Below are positions 7,254-14,177 of a DNA stretch of 19,233 bases, one piece after another (the stretch's first letter is position 1; the number at the start of each line of letters is the position of its first letter). Source of the DNA: Tenericutes bacterium 4572_104 (GTDB lineage: Bacteria > Bacillota_I > Bacilli_A > Izemoplasmatales > UBA5603); the NCBI GenBank assembly GCA_002084435.1, contig NBLG01000019.1, positions 1 through 19,233 of the forward strand, in the 5' to 3' direction. Below the pieces are notes generated by a model. It had not been told where the DNA came from. It was given only the letters and a program-made list of their open reading frames with translations, and made no database searches. The position numbers were made by a program, and so were the translations under genes.

Positions 7254-7451
7254 ATGAGATTAACACTAAAGCAGAAAATGGAGCTGTTTAGATAATTCTC
7301 CTACAGAAAACTTCTTTGGTAGAATGAAGGTTGAAATGTGGTACGATTATGAAAAAAATGTAAGACTCCAAAAGCATTAATTAAAGCAATAAATGAATAC
7401 ATAGATTACTCTACAATAACCAAAAACTTCAATAAAAAACAAAAGAACTTG
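7254..7451 (+). pseudogene. Fused remnants of IS3-family orfA and orfB transposase
   Basis: ATG 7254 opens MRLTLKQKMELFR, the typical orfA N-terminus, and stops at 7293-7295. Overlapping it in another frame (7291-7380) is DNSPTENFFGRMKVEMWYDY, the segment of the IS3-family DDE integrase domain containing the catalytic Glu (TEN). A further shift at about 7361 brings KTPKALIKAINEYIDY, the usual C-terminal stretch of OrfB, which decays before its normal end. The first two DDE acids and all the DNA-binding parts between are gone. Confidence 0.8.
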
Positions 7452-7481
7452 CTCCTATGCATTTTAGGTAACGAGTTCTTT
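7442..7481 (-). terminator. Strong hairpin in the IS, probable terminator for yidD
   Basis: AAAGAACTTG / CGAGTTCTTT forms a 10-bp stem (one G-T pair), with an inner CCTA/TAGG pairing. On the minus strand it continues as TTTTGTTTTTT, so transcripts from yidD should end here, about 40-80 nt past its stop. On the plus strand the following T5 is further away, so bidirectional action is possible but weaker. Confidence 0.6.
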
Positions 7482-7521
7482 CGACTCTTTTTATTTAATT
7501 GTTCATTTTATAGAAGCTAAC

Positions 7522-7794
7522 TCAAAAAGACTCTTTTTTGTTTGCTTCTTTTTCAGCTTTCAATTGAGCTTTTAGTTCCTTTTTATATTTTGGTATAGGA
7601 TCATATCCTCCTTTTGAAAAAGGATTGCATCTTAAAACTCTCCAAATAGATAATAACGCTGCATAGAAAATATTATAGTTTTCAAATGCTTGAACAGCAT
7701 AATTTGAACAAGTTGGTCGATATTTGCAGGTTGGATTTTTACCTTTTGTAGCTTCTTGATATTTTTTTATTAATTTAATTATAAATTTTTTCAT
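7522..7794 (-). CDS. yidD: Membrane protein insertion efficiency factor YidD
   Basis: A 90-residue protein with the full YidD core: [19 protein letters not shown] (three-cysteine-like signature with two visible Cys here), [23 protein letters not shown]. YidD lies on the inner face of the membrane and assists YidC-dependent insertion. The start is ATG 7794 ([13 protein letters not shown]), preceded by GGTGAT at 9-14 nt; a longer frame opening at 7878 would add 28 unrelated residues with no ribosome site. The tail is a lysine/glutamate-rich stretch ([19 protein letters not shown]), longer than the family core needs. Its TGA stop is the outermost three bases of the adjacent IS right end, so the original C-terminus may have been replaced. 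No rpmH-rnpA-yidC cluster is nearby, though yidD often lies alone in some lineages. Confidence 0.9.
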   Translation of the reverse strand: MKKFIIKLIKKYQEATKGKNPTCKYRPTCSNYAVQAFENYNIFYAALLSIWRVLRCNPFSKGGYDPIPKYKKELKAQLKAEKEANKKESF

Positions 7795-7993
7795 AGTTAT
7801 CACCATATATATTGTATCAAATTTTAGTAAAAAAACTAAATTATATACTCTATGAAAGCAAATTTCTTTTAAAAACAATATATATTTGATATATTATATA
7901 TAATACTAAATTCTTTAATATGGCAATATGATGAGGTAAAACACAGTTTCTTGTGATATTTCTTTAGATTATGGCGTCAAATAAAATTTACAG
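7795..7993. other. Divergent spacer between yidD and the nucleoside importer
   Basis: About 200 bp holding the leaders of yidD (minus) and the receptor gene (plus). A hairpin CACA-GTTTCT-TGTG sits near 7942-7956. I compared it with purine and 2'-dG riboswitches, since they would suit a nucleoside transporter, and saw only isolated look-alike words (ATATGG, GATTATGG). The best promoter for the receptor lies after this region. Confidence 0.4.
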
Positions 7994-8022
7994 TTTACAT
8001 TTTTGATATGTAGTTGTATAAT
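7994..8022 (+). promoter_or_regulatory. Promoter of the nucleoside importer (receptor gene)
   Basis: TTTACA (7994-7999), 17-bp spacer, perfect TATAAT (8017-8022). Transcription should start near 8029, leaving a leader of only about 30 nt, too short for a riboswitch. Confidence 0.7.
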
Positions 8023-8058
8023 ATATTAAAGATATTTAAATCAAATAGGAGGAAAAAA

Positions 8059-9192
8059 ATGAAGAGAATATTAAGTTTAGTTTTTGTTAGTGCATTAGCT
8101 TTATTTGCTTTTACTGCTTGTAATTCAACAACCACAGAAAATACTGAAGCAACTACAGCTGCACAAACAACTGCGGCAGATATGACATATGAAATCGCAT
8201 TAGTAACAGACGTTGGTAATATTGATGACAAGTCATTTAATGAAGGTACATGGAATGGTGTGGTTCAATATGCAGAAGAACATGACATTAGTTACACATA
8301 CTATCGTCCAACTGAAGATAGTGATGCAGCTAGAGTAGAATCAATTGAAACAGCTATTGAAGCTGGAGCTAAAATTGTTGTAACTCCTGGATACTTGTTT
8401 GAAACAGCTATCTATGAAGTACAAGATAATTATCCAGATGTTGCTTTCTTATTATTAGATGGTGCACCTCACACAGCTGATTATGCTACATTCTATACAG
8501 CTGATAATACTCATAGCATTCTTTATCAAGAAGAACAAGCTGGATTCTTAGCTGGATACGCAGCTGTTATGGATGGATACAGAGAACTTGGATTCGTTGG
8601 TGGTATGGCAGTTCCTGCTGTAGTACGTTATGGATATGGATATGTTCAAGGCGCAGATCAAGCAGCTTCTGAATTAGGTCTTTCTCAAGGCGATGTAAAC
8701 ATTAAATATTATTATGCTGGTGCATTTGTTGGAAGTCCTGAATTAGAAACTAAAATGGATTTATGGTATTCAGGTGGAACTGAAATTGTTTTCGCTTGTG
8801 GTGGTAAACTTTATACAAGTGTTGTAGCTTCAGCTGAAAACAGTACTAGTGGAATGGTAATTGGTGTTGACGTTGACCAAGCAGCTGAATCAAATAGAAT
8901 TTTAACTTCAGCTATGAAAGGTTTAACTGTATCTGTATATGATGCATTAACAGCTTTTTATAACAATGATAAAGAATGGCCAGAAGATTTTGCTGGTGCA
9001 ACTGCAGTTCTTGGCGCTGATTCTGATGGTGTAGGTCTACCTACAGTTGAATCTTCTTGGAGATTTAATTCATTTACAGTAGAACAATATCAAGCTATTT
9101 TTGATAAATTAGTTGATGGAACAATCGTTGTTAGCAATGATATTACTACTGAACCAACTGTTACATTAGTTACAGTAGATTATGATGCATAA
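8059..9192 (+). CDS. BMP-family nucleoside-binding lipoprotein of an ABC importer
   Basis: 377 residues after choosing ATG 8059, which follows a perfect AGGAGG (8047-8052); an upstream TTG in frame has no such site. Residues 1-21 are a lipoprotein signal (MKRILSLVFVSALALFAFTA) ending at a lipid-modified Cys (FTAC), then a Thr/Ala/Glu-rich linker tethers it outside the membrane. The binding domain starts with ALVTDVGNIDDKSFNEGTWNGV, the hallmark of the PnrA/BMP/TmpC family, which bind purine nucleosides, and contains the inter-lobe segment VGGMAVPAVVRYGYGYVQGA. The genes for the ATPase and two permeases follow, as in Bacillus nupNOPQ and streptococcal bmpABCD. The terminator and new promoter right after it should keep receptor levels above those of the membrane parts. 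The exact nucleoside range is inferred from the family. Confidence 0.92.
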   Translation: MKRILSLVFVSALALFAFTACNSTTTENTEATTAAQTTAADMTYEIALVTDVGNIDDKSFNEGTWNGVVQYAEEHDISYTYYRPTEDSDAARVESIETAIEAGAKIVVTPGYLFETAIYEVQDNYPDVAFLLLDGAPHTADYATFYTADNTHSILYQEEQAGFLAGYAAVMDGYRELGFVGGMAVPAVVRYGYGYVQGADQAASELGLSQGDVNIKYYYAGAFVGSPELETKMDLWYSGGTEIVFACGGKLYTSVVASAENSTSGMVIGVDVDQAAESNRILTSAMKGLTVSVYDALTAFYNNDKEWPEDFAGATAVLGADSDGVGLPTVESSWRFNSFTVEQYQAIFDKLVDGTIVVSNDITTEPTVTLVTVDYDA

Positions 9193-9231
9193 TAAAAGAA
9201 AATATATTTAATTCTATAAAAATTTCTTTTT

Positions 9232-9260
9232 GAAAAGGGCACTGCCCTTTTCTTTTTTTT
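9232..9260 (+). terminator. Terminator after the receptor gene
   Basis: Stem GAAAAGGGC / GCCCTTTTC with ACT loop and a T8 tail. It lies within the importer cluster, so it sets expression of the receptor apart from the ATPase and permeases. Confidence 0.9.
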
Positions 9261-9261
9261 A

Positions 9262-9270
9262 TGATATAAT
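9262..9270 (+). promoter_or_regulatory. Internal extended -10 promoter (TGA-TATAAT) for the ATPase-permease genes
   Basis: TGATATAAT starts one base after the terminator T-run. No real -35 is present. It matches the promoter core at 2512 and 1558. It would let the ATPase and permeases be expressed in spite of the terminator. Confidence 0.5.
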
Positions 9271-9323
9271 AATTATAATTATTATTATGTTAAAAAATAT
9301 ATATTTTTTTAGAAAGGAAAATT

Positions 9324-10880
9324 ATGGAAGATTACATTATTGAAATGAACGGTATTCGTAAAGAATTTCCTGGAGTTGTTGCCAATGATAATGTTACAAT
9401 AAAATTAAAACGTGGCGAGATACATGCCTTACTTGGTGAAAACGGCGCAGGAAAATCCACTTTAATGAGCGTACTGTTTGGATTATATCGACCAGAAGCT
9501 GGTGAAATCAGAAAAAATGGAAAAGTTGTTAATATCACAAATCCAAATGATGCCAATGATTTAGGTATTGGTATGGTTCACCAACATTTCAAATTGGTTG
9601 AAGTTTTCACTGTGTTGGAGAATATTATTTTAGGAGCTGAACCAACAAAATATGGTTTTTTATCTACAAAAGAAACTAGAGAAAAAGTTCTAGAACTTAG
9701 TGAAAAATTCAATTTAAAGGTCGATGTAGATGCTAAGATTGAAGATATTTCTGTTGGGATGCAACAAAGAGTTGAAATTCTTAAAATGTTATATCGTGAG
9801 AATGAGATACTTATTTTTGATGAACCAACTGCAGTATTAACCCCTCAAGAAATTGATGAGTTAATGAAAATTATGAAAGATTTGATTAAAGAAGGAAAAT
9901 CAATTTTATTTATTTCGCATAAATTAAATGAAATTATGTCTGTTTGCGATAGAGTTTCTGTGCTTAGAAAAGGGAAATACATAGGAACTGTTGATGTAGA
10001 CAAAACAAATATTGATGAATTATCTGAAATGATGGTAGGTAGAAAAGTTGATAGTGTTAAAGTTACACCAAAGAAAAAAGTTGGAAAAACTATATTATCA
10101 GTTAGAAACCTCGTTGTTCCTAGTAAATTGCACAAGAATAATGCGGTAAATAATGTTTCGTTTGATGTCCATGAAGGAGAGATTTTATGTATTGCTGGAA
10201 TCGAAGGAAATGGACAAACTGAATTAGTTTACGGTATTACAGGGTTAGAAAAAATCACTTCAGGAAATTTAATTCTAAATGGTGAAGATATATCAAAAAT
10301 TGATATACGTAAAAGAAATATGATGGGAATGAGTCATATTCCTGAAGATAGACATAAACATGGATTAGTTTTAGATTTTAACTTGGCTAATAATTTGATA
10401 TTAAAAAAATATTTTCAAGAAGAATATCAACAACATGGATTTATTAAAAAAGATCAAGTGTATAAACATTCTGATAAATTAATTGAAGAATATGATATTC
10501 GAAGTGGTAGAGGATCTCAAACAATAGTAAGAAGCATGAGTGGTGGGAACCAACAAAAAGCTATTATTGCTCGTGAAATTGATTGTGAATCTAGTGTTTT
10601 AATAGCCGTTCAACCAACAAGAGGATTAGATGTTGGAGCTATTGAAAACATACATAAAATGATTATTCAACAACGAGATATGAATAAGGCAATCTTACTT
10701 ATTAGTCTCGAATTAGATGAGGTTATGGATATAAGTGATAGAATTTTAGTAATGTATAACGGTAAAATTGTCGCTGAACTTAATCCAAAGAAGACTTCAC
10801 CTCAAGAAATTGGTTTATACATGGTAGGTTCTAAAATCCAAGATAAATTTATTGAAAAAGAGGTGAAAAAAGATGAATGA
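9324..10880 (+). CDS. Nucleoside ABC importer ATPase, two fused ATP-binding domains
   Basis: 518 residues, the usual size for RbsA-like double ATPases that power carbohydrate and nucleoside importers from the inner membrane face. The first domain is complete: Walker A GENGAGKST (38-46), signature SVGMQQR (143-149), Walker B ending FDEPT (D166). The second domain has a degenerate Walker A, GIEGNGQTE (292-300), without Lys, a good signature SGGNQQK (406-412), and VQPTRGLDV where the catalytic DE should be. This asymmetry is normal for the family, so one active ATP site is expected. It resembles NupO/BmpB. The ATG at 9324 follows AAAGGA (9313-9318). Its end overlaps the next gene by 8 nt (translational coupling). 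Confidence 0.93.
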   Translation: MEDYIIEMNGIRKEFPGVVANDNVTIKLKRGEIHALLGENGAGKSTLMSVLFGLYRPEAGEIRKNGKVVNITNPNDANDLGIGMVHQHFKLVEVFTVLENIILGAEPTKYGFLSTKETREKVLELSEKFNLKVDVDAKIEDISVGMQQRVEILKMLYRENEILIFDEPTAVLTPQEIDELMKIMKDLIKEGKSILFISHKLNEIMSVCDRVSVLRKGKYIGTVDVDKTNIDELSEMMVGRKVDSVKVTPKKKVGKTILSVRNLVVPSKLHKNNAVNNVSFDVHEGEILCIAGIEGNGQTELVYGITGLEKITSGNLILNGEDISKIDIRKRNMMGMSHIPEDRHKHGLVLDFNLANNLILKKYFQEEYQQHGFIKKDQVYKHSDKLIEEYDIRSGRGSQTIVRSMSGGNQQKAIIAREIDCESSVLIAVQPTRGLDVGAIENIHKMIIQQRDMNKAILLISLELDEVMDISDRILVMYNGKIVAELNPKKTSPQEIGLYMVGSKIQDKFIEKEVKKDE

Positions 10881-12114
10881 TATTAAAGCTTTGAAATCAA
10901 AAGAAAAGAAACCATTTCATCTTTCTGATGGAACAATAAATATTCTATCCTCAGTTATTTCAATAATAGTTGGATTTATAGTTGGATTTATCATCCTTAT
11001 TATTCTCGAATTAACAAAGGCAGATTCTGATATTTCAAAATCATTTAGTGTTATGTCTGATTTTGTTGTATATGCTTTTAAAGATAGTGGATTTTTTATT
11101 AAAATTTTCTATAATTCTGCGCCATTACTTTTAACCGGATTATCTGTTGGATTTGCATTTAAAGCAGGTTTATTCAATATTGGTGCGACTGGGCAATATA
11201 TGATTGGTGCTTATTTTGCAGTTGTCGCAGCTATTTTATGGAGCTTCCCATGGTGGGCTGCTATGTTTGTGGCTATGATTGGTGGAGCTATTTGGGGATT
11301 TATACCAGGTTATTTTAAAGCTAAATTTAATATAAATGAAGTTATTACAACTATTATGTTAAATTGGGCTGCGCTATCATTGGTTAACTTATTGTTATTA
11401 AATATGCCAGCTATAAAAACATTACCTCCATATAATAGAACAGATCCAATTGGATATCATAATCCAAGTGGGTTAATTCCTGATTTCGGATTGAAAGAAA
11501 TTCTAGGAACTCAATATATAAATATAAGTATCTTTATTGCTATTTTCATTGCTATTATTATATACATTATTTTAGAAAAAACAATATTTGGATATGAAGT
11601 TAAAGCTTGTGGATACAATAAAAATGCCAGCGTTTATGCAGGTATAAAGGCGAAAAAAACTATTATTTTAACTATGATTATTGCTGGAGGATTATCAGGT
11701 ATAGCAGGTGGAATTTATTATTTGGCAGGTACTGCTCAATTCGCTGTTCAAGATAAATTACCAATTATGGGATTTAATGGAATTCCAGTTGCTTTGTTGG
11801 CAAATTCAAATCCTTTAGGAATAATTGCATCGAGTATCTTTATTGGATATTTACAAGTTGGGGGACAGGCATTTGAGGGTGTATATAGTTCTGAAATGAC
11901 AAATGTTATTTTAGCTATAATTATATATTTCAGTGCGTTTACATTGATTGTAAGTCAAATGATAAGGAATATTATCAAAAAGAAACATAGAGGAAATAAA
12001 ACAGGTTCAAATGATAAAGGAATAATCGATAAAAAGCTTGAACCTAATAATAACCCACCTGATAAAAAACAGAAAAAGGGAAGTCAAGAAAATAAGATGG
12101 AGGTGAGTAAATAA
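10873..12114 (+). CDS. Nucleoside ABC importer permease 1 (NupP/BmpC-like)
   Basis: 413 residues, an inner-membrane permease of the branched-chain/ribose type (BPD_transp_2). About eight to ten hydrophobic helices run from residue 20 to 370. The family motif FKAGLFNIGATGQYMIGAYF, with the conserved IGATGQ, lies near 95-115, and GYEVKACGYNKNASVYAGI near 240-258 matches the cytoplasmic loop that contacts the ATPase. The last 45 or so residues form an unusual lysine/asparagine-rich soluble tail (KKKHRGNKTGSNDKG onward), absent from most relatives as far as I recall. It begins inside the ATPase gene and ends overlapping the next gene by one base (TAATG), so the three are coupled. Confidence 0.92.
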   Translation: MNDIKALKSKEKKPFHLSDGTINILSSVISIIVGFIVGFIILIILELTKADSDISKSFSVMSDFVVYAFKDSGFFIKIFYNSAPLLLTGLSVGFAFKAGLFNIGATGQYMIGAYFAVVAAILWSFPWWAAMFVAMIGGAIWGFIPGYFKAKFNINEVITTIMLNWAALSLVNLLLLNMPAIKTLPPYNRTDPIGYHNPSGLIPDFGLKEILGTQYINISIFIAIFIAIIIYIILEKTIFGYEVKACGYNKNASVYAGIKAKKTIILTMIIAGGLSGIAGGIYYLAGTAQFAVQDKLPIMGFNGIPVALLANSNPLGIIASSIFIGYLQVGGQAFEGVYSSEMTNVILAIIIYFSAFTLIVSQMIRNIIKKKHRGNKTGSNDKGIIDKKLEPNNNPPDKKQKKGSQENKMEVSK

Positions 12115-13109
12115 TGGATGTTATAGCTATTATTATTTCTAAAACTATCTTATTTGCTATCCCATTAATTTTAGGTGCTCTTGCAGGTATGTTTAGTGAG
12201 AGAAGCGGTGTTATCAACATTGCTTTGGAAGGTATTATGGTCTTTGGGTCATTGTTTGCGTCTATATTCTTAATTGGAAGTTTTGGGCAGACTACTTTTG
12301 CTCAAAATAATCCACAGATGTTTGTTTTAATTGCTTTAGGAATTGCTGGAGTTTCTGGTTTAATCTTTTCATTATCATTAGCTTATGCTGCTATTAATCT
12401 TAAGGCTAATCAAATTATTAGTGGTACAGCTTTAAATATGTTTGCTCCAGCATTTGCGTTCTTATTTGCAAAAGCTGCGTTAAATATTAATACCGGTAGT
12501 ATTCCTTTACCAAAAGATGTATTAAAATTAAGTTCTGAGTCATTTGGTATTGATTCTTCACAAATAGCAGGTTGGGTGGATATTTTATTCTTTAAGAATT
12601 TATACCTCTCCACTATATTAGCGTTTGTGATACTTATTATTGCTTTTGTTTTATTATATAAAACTAGATTTGGGTTACGTTTACGTGCCTGTGGTGAACA
12701 TCCTCAAGCCGCTGATAGCGTTGGTATAAAAGTATTAAGAATGCGCTATATTGGTGTTGCAATTTCAGGTTTCTTAGCAGGTATAGCTGGATTTTCATTC
12801 AGCATCGCTAATGGAGCTGCCCACGAAGTAGATGTATTAGGTTATGGTTTCTTAGCTTTGGCTGTTATGATTTTTGGTAATTGGAAACCATTTAAAATTT
12901 TATTTGCTGCTTTATTCTTCTCATTCTTTAAGTCTTTGGCAGTATTAGCTGATACATTACCACAATTCCCTGATTTTGGATTGAATGAGAGTCAATATTT
13001 GTATAAAATATTACCATACGCTATAACTTTAGCAGCACTTGCATTTACATCTAAAAATTCAAGAGCTCCAAAAGCAGAAGGTATTCCATACGATACTGGA
13101 AAACGATAA
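12114..13109 (+). CDS. Nucleoside ABC importer permease 2 (NupQ/BmpD-like)
   Basis: 331 residues, the second permease that pairs with the preceding one to form the channel. Typical segments are ALAGMFSERSGVINIALEGI (about 21-40, conserved SGVxNIALEG) and FGLRLRACGEHPQAADSVGI (about 186-205, ATPase-contact loop with RACGE). Hydrophobic helices fill the remainder. GGAGGTGAG-like sequence inside the end of the preceding gene supplies its ribosome site; ATG 12114 overlaps the upstream TAA by one base. A terminator 36 nt after the stop closes the operon. Confidence 0.93.
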   Translation: MDVIAIIISKTILFAIPLILGALAGMFSERSGVINIALEGIMVFGSLFASIFLIGSFGQTTFAQNNPQMFVLIALGIAGVSGLIFSLSLAYAAINLKANQIISGTALNMFAPAFAFLFAKAALNINTGSIPLPKDVLKLSSESFGIDSSQIAGWVDILFFKNLYLSTILAFVILIIAFVLLYKTRFGLRLRACGEHPQAADSVGIKVLRMRYIGVAISGFLAGIAGFSFSIANGAAHEVDVLGYGFLALAVMIFGNWKPFKILFAALFFSFFKSLAVLADTLPQFPDFGLNESQYLYKILPYAITLAALAFTSKNSRAPKAEGIPYDTGKR

Positions 13110-13144
13110 AATGAATTTTTGATGTAATAAATATAAACATGAAT

Positions 13145-13172
13145 AAAACTTCACATCAAAGTGGAGTTTTTT
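13145..13172 (+). terminator. Terminator of the importer operon
   Basis: AAAACTTCAC / GTGGAGTTTT stem (one wobble pair), 6-nt loop ATCAAA, T6 tail. Confidence 0.85.
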
Positions 13173-13193
13173 GTGTAAAATAGACACTTTTTG

Positions 13194-13222
13194 TTGTTAT
13201 TATTTTATCAATATGTTACAAT
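13194..13222 (+). promoter_or_regulatory. Promoter of the methyltransferase-fold/ackA operon
   Basis: TTGTTA (13194-13199), 17-bp spacer, TACAAT (13217-13222), 16 nt before ATG 13239. It argues against a longer reading from 13191. Confidence 0.6.
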
Positions 13223-13238
13223 ATGTGTTGGTGATTTT

Positions 13239-14165
13239 ATGATAAATCAAAAAAACGTTGAAATATTATTTGATTATTTTGATACTTCAGCGATATTGTT
13301 TTATAAAAAATATAAAAAAACTTATTTAGAAGGTTTAGTAATAGCATGTGAAAATTTAATGGCTAATTCTATTGAAGATAAATACAAAGAAATTAAACAA
13401 GATTTAAACAATATCTTAAAATCGGTTTCATCAATTGAATTTCAAAAAGAAGAGATAAGAAAGGCATTTCAGTTTGCTTGCTTAAGAGGATTTAAGCATA
13501 AAAATATTACTAATCAAATGATTACACCAGAAACTATTGGAATATTTGTTAATTACTTAATCGCAAGATTATATGATAAGCAGGATTTAATTTTGTTAGA
13601 TCCATTAGTTGGAACTGGAAATTTAATAACTTCAATAGCTAACAATTCAAATCGAATTAAAGAGATAATTGGAATCGATAATAACTTAACTGCTTATCAA
13701 TTATCTTCAGCTCTGTTTGATATATTAAATTATGGAGAACATGTATTCTTTCAAGATACATTAACATTTGAGTATAACAGTTCGGATGTTATCGTTACTG
13801 ATTTCTCTGGGGTAGAGGAAGATGTGATTTATAATATTATTGAACATTACAATAAAAGCATTAAAAGCGGAGGATTTTTAATAGGATTATTTGATTGTGA
13901 AGTAGTAGAACCAGAAAAATTAGTAAAACAATCTGTTAATCTAAATAAATATTGGAAATTATTTGGAATGATTAATTTACCTAAAAATATCCTAAAGAAC
14001 AAAGGTAAATGTATTGTTATATTTCAAAGAGAAGGTAAAGTTGTAATTCAACCAAGTAAATTTTTATTAGTTGATTTACCTGAATTTGATAAAGAAGAAG
14101 AAATGAAACATGTTATAAACCAAATAAATAATTGGTTTGATAATACAGAATTTTATAAAATATAG
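13239..14165 (+). CDS. YtxK-like class I SAM-dependent methyltransferase-fold protein
   Basis: 308 residues. ATG 13239 follows GGTGAT (13230-13235); an in-frame TTG at 13191 lies in the -35 region and is rejected. The N-terminal third is helical (segment with FKHKNITNQMITPETIG typical of N6-adenine methyltransferase helper regions). Motif I, which binds AdoMet, is DPLVGTGNL (121-129). The position of the catalytic NPPY motif reads DVIVTDFSGVEED (183-195), without N-P-P, as in Bacillus YtxK, where it is also altered. So AdoMet binding is likely but DNA adenine methylation is not. YtxK-type genes regularly precede ackA in Bacilli, and here the gap is 12 nt, so they share a transcript. The substrate, if any, is unknown. 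Confidence 0.85.
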   Translation: MINQKNVEILFDYFDTSAILFYKKYKKTYLEGLVIACENLMANSIEDKYKEIKQDLNNILKSVSSIEFQKEEIRKAFQFACLRGFKHKNITNQMITPETIGIFVNYLIARLYDKQDLILLDPLVGTGNLITSIANNSNRIKEIIGIDNNLTAYQLSSALFDILNYGEHVFFQDTLTFEYNSSDVIVTDFSGVEEDVIYNIIEHYNKSIKSGGFLIGLFDCEVVEPEKLVKQSVNLNKYWKLFGMINLPKNILKNKGKCIVIFQREGKVVIQPSKFLLVDLPEFDKEEEMKHVINQINNWFDNTEFYKI

Positions 14166-14177
14166 GAGAAAAGAAAA

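Larger units (their letters stand above)
7182..7524 (+). mobile_element. Internally deleted IS3-family (IS150-group) element, 343 bp
   Basis: The left end (7182-7206: TGAAATAGCTTCC, then AAAAGTTGGAGA) and right end (7500-7524, ending GAAGCTAACTCA) are imperfect inverted repeats, with 17 of 25 positions matching and 10 of the outer 12. They have the TG...CA tips of the IS150 group. Between them only the first 13 codons of orfA and the last part of orfB remain, so about 1 kb has been lost. It lies between tRNA-Gln and yidD. No 3-bp target duplication can be seen (TTT on the left, AAA on the right). It cannot move by itself; a related full element elsewhere could in principle mobilise it. Confidence 0.75.

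Noticed and set aside
7795..7878. N-terminal extension of YidD by 28 residues
   Set aside because: The added residues do not match the family and lack a ribosome site; ATG 7794 has GGTGAT at the right distance.
7879..7993. Purine or 2'-dG riboswitch before the nucleoside importer
   Set aside because: Only short words resemble it (ATATGG, GATTATGG). The J2/3 GTTTCTAC segment and matching P2/P3 stems are absent, and the best promoter lies downstream of it.
8014..8058. N-terminal extension of the receptor lipoprotein from a TTG at 8014
   Set aside because: It would begin before the predicted transcription start and put 15 residues ahead of a clean lipoprotein signal; AGGAGG points to ATG 8059.
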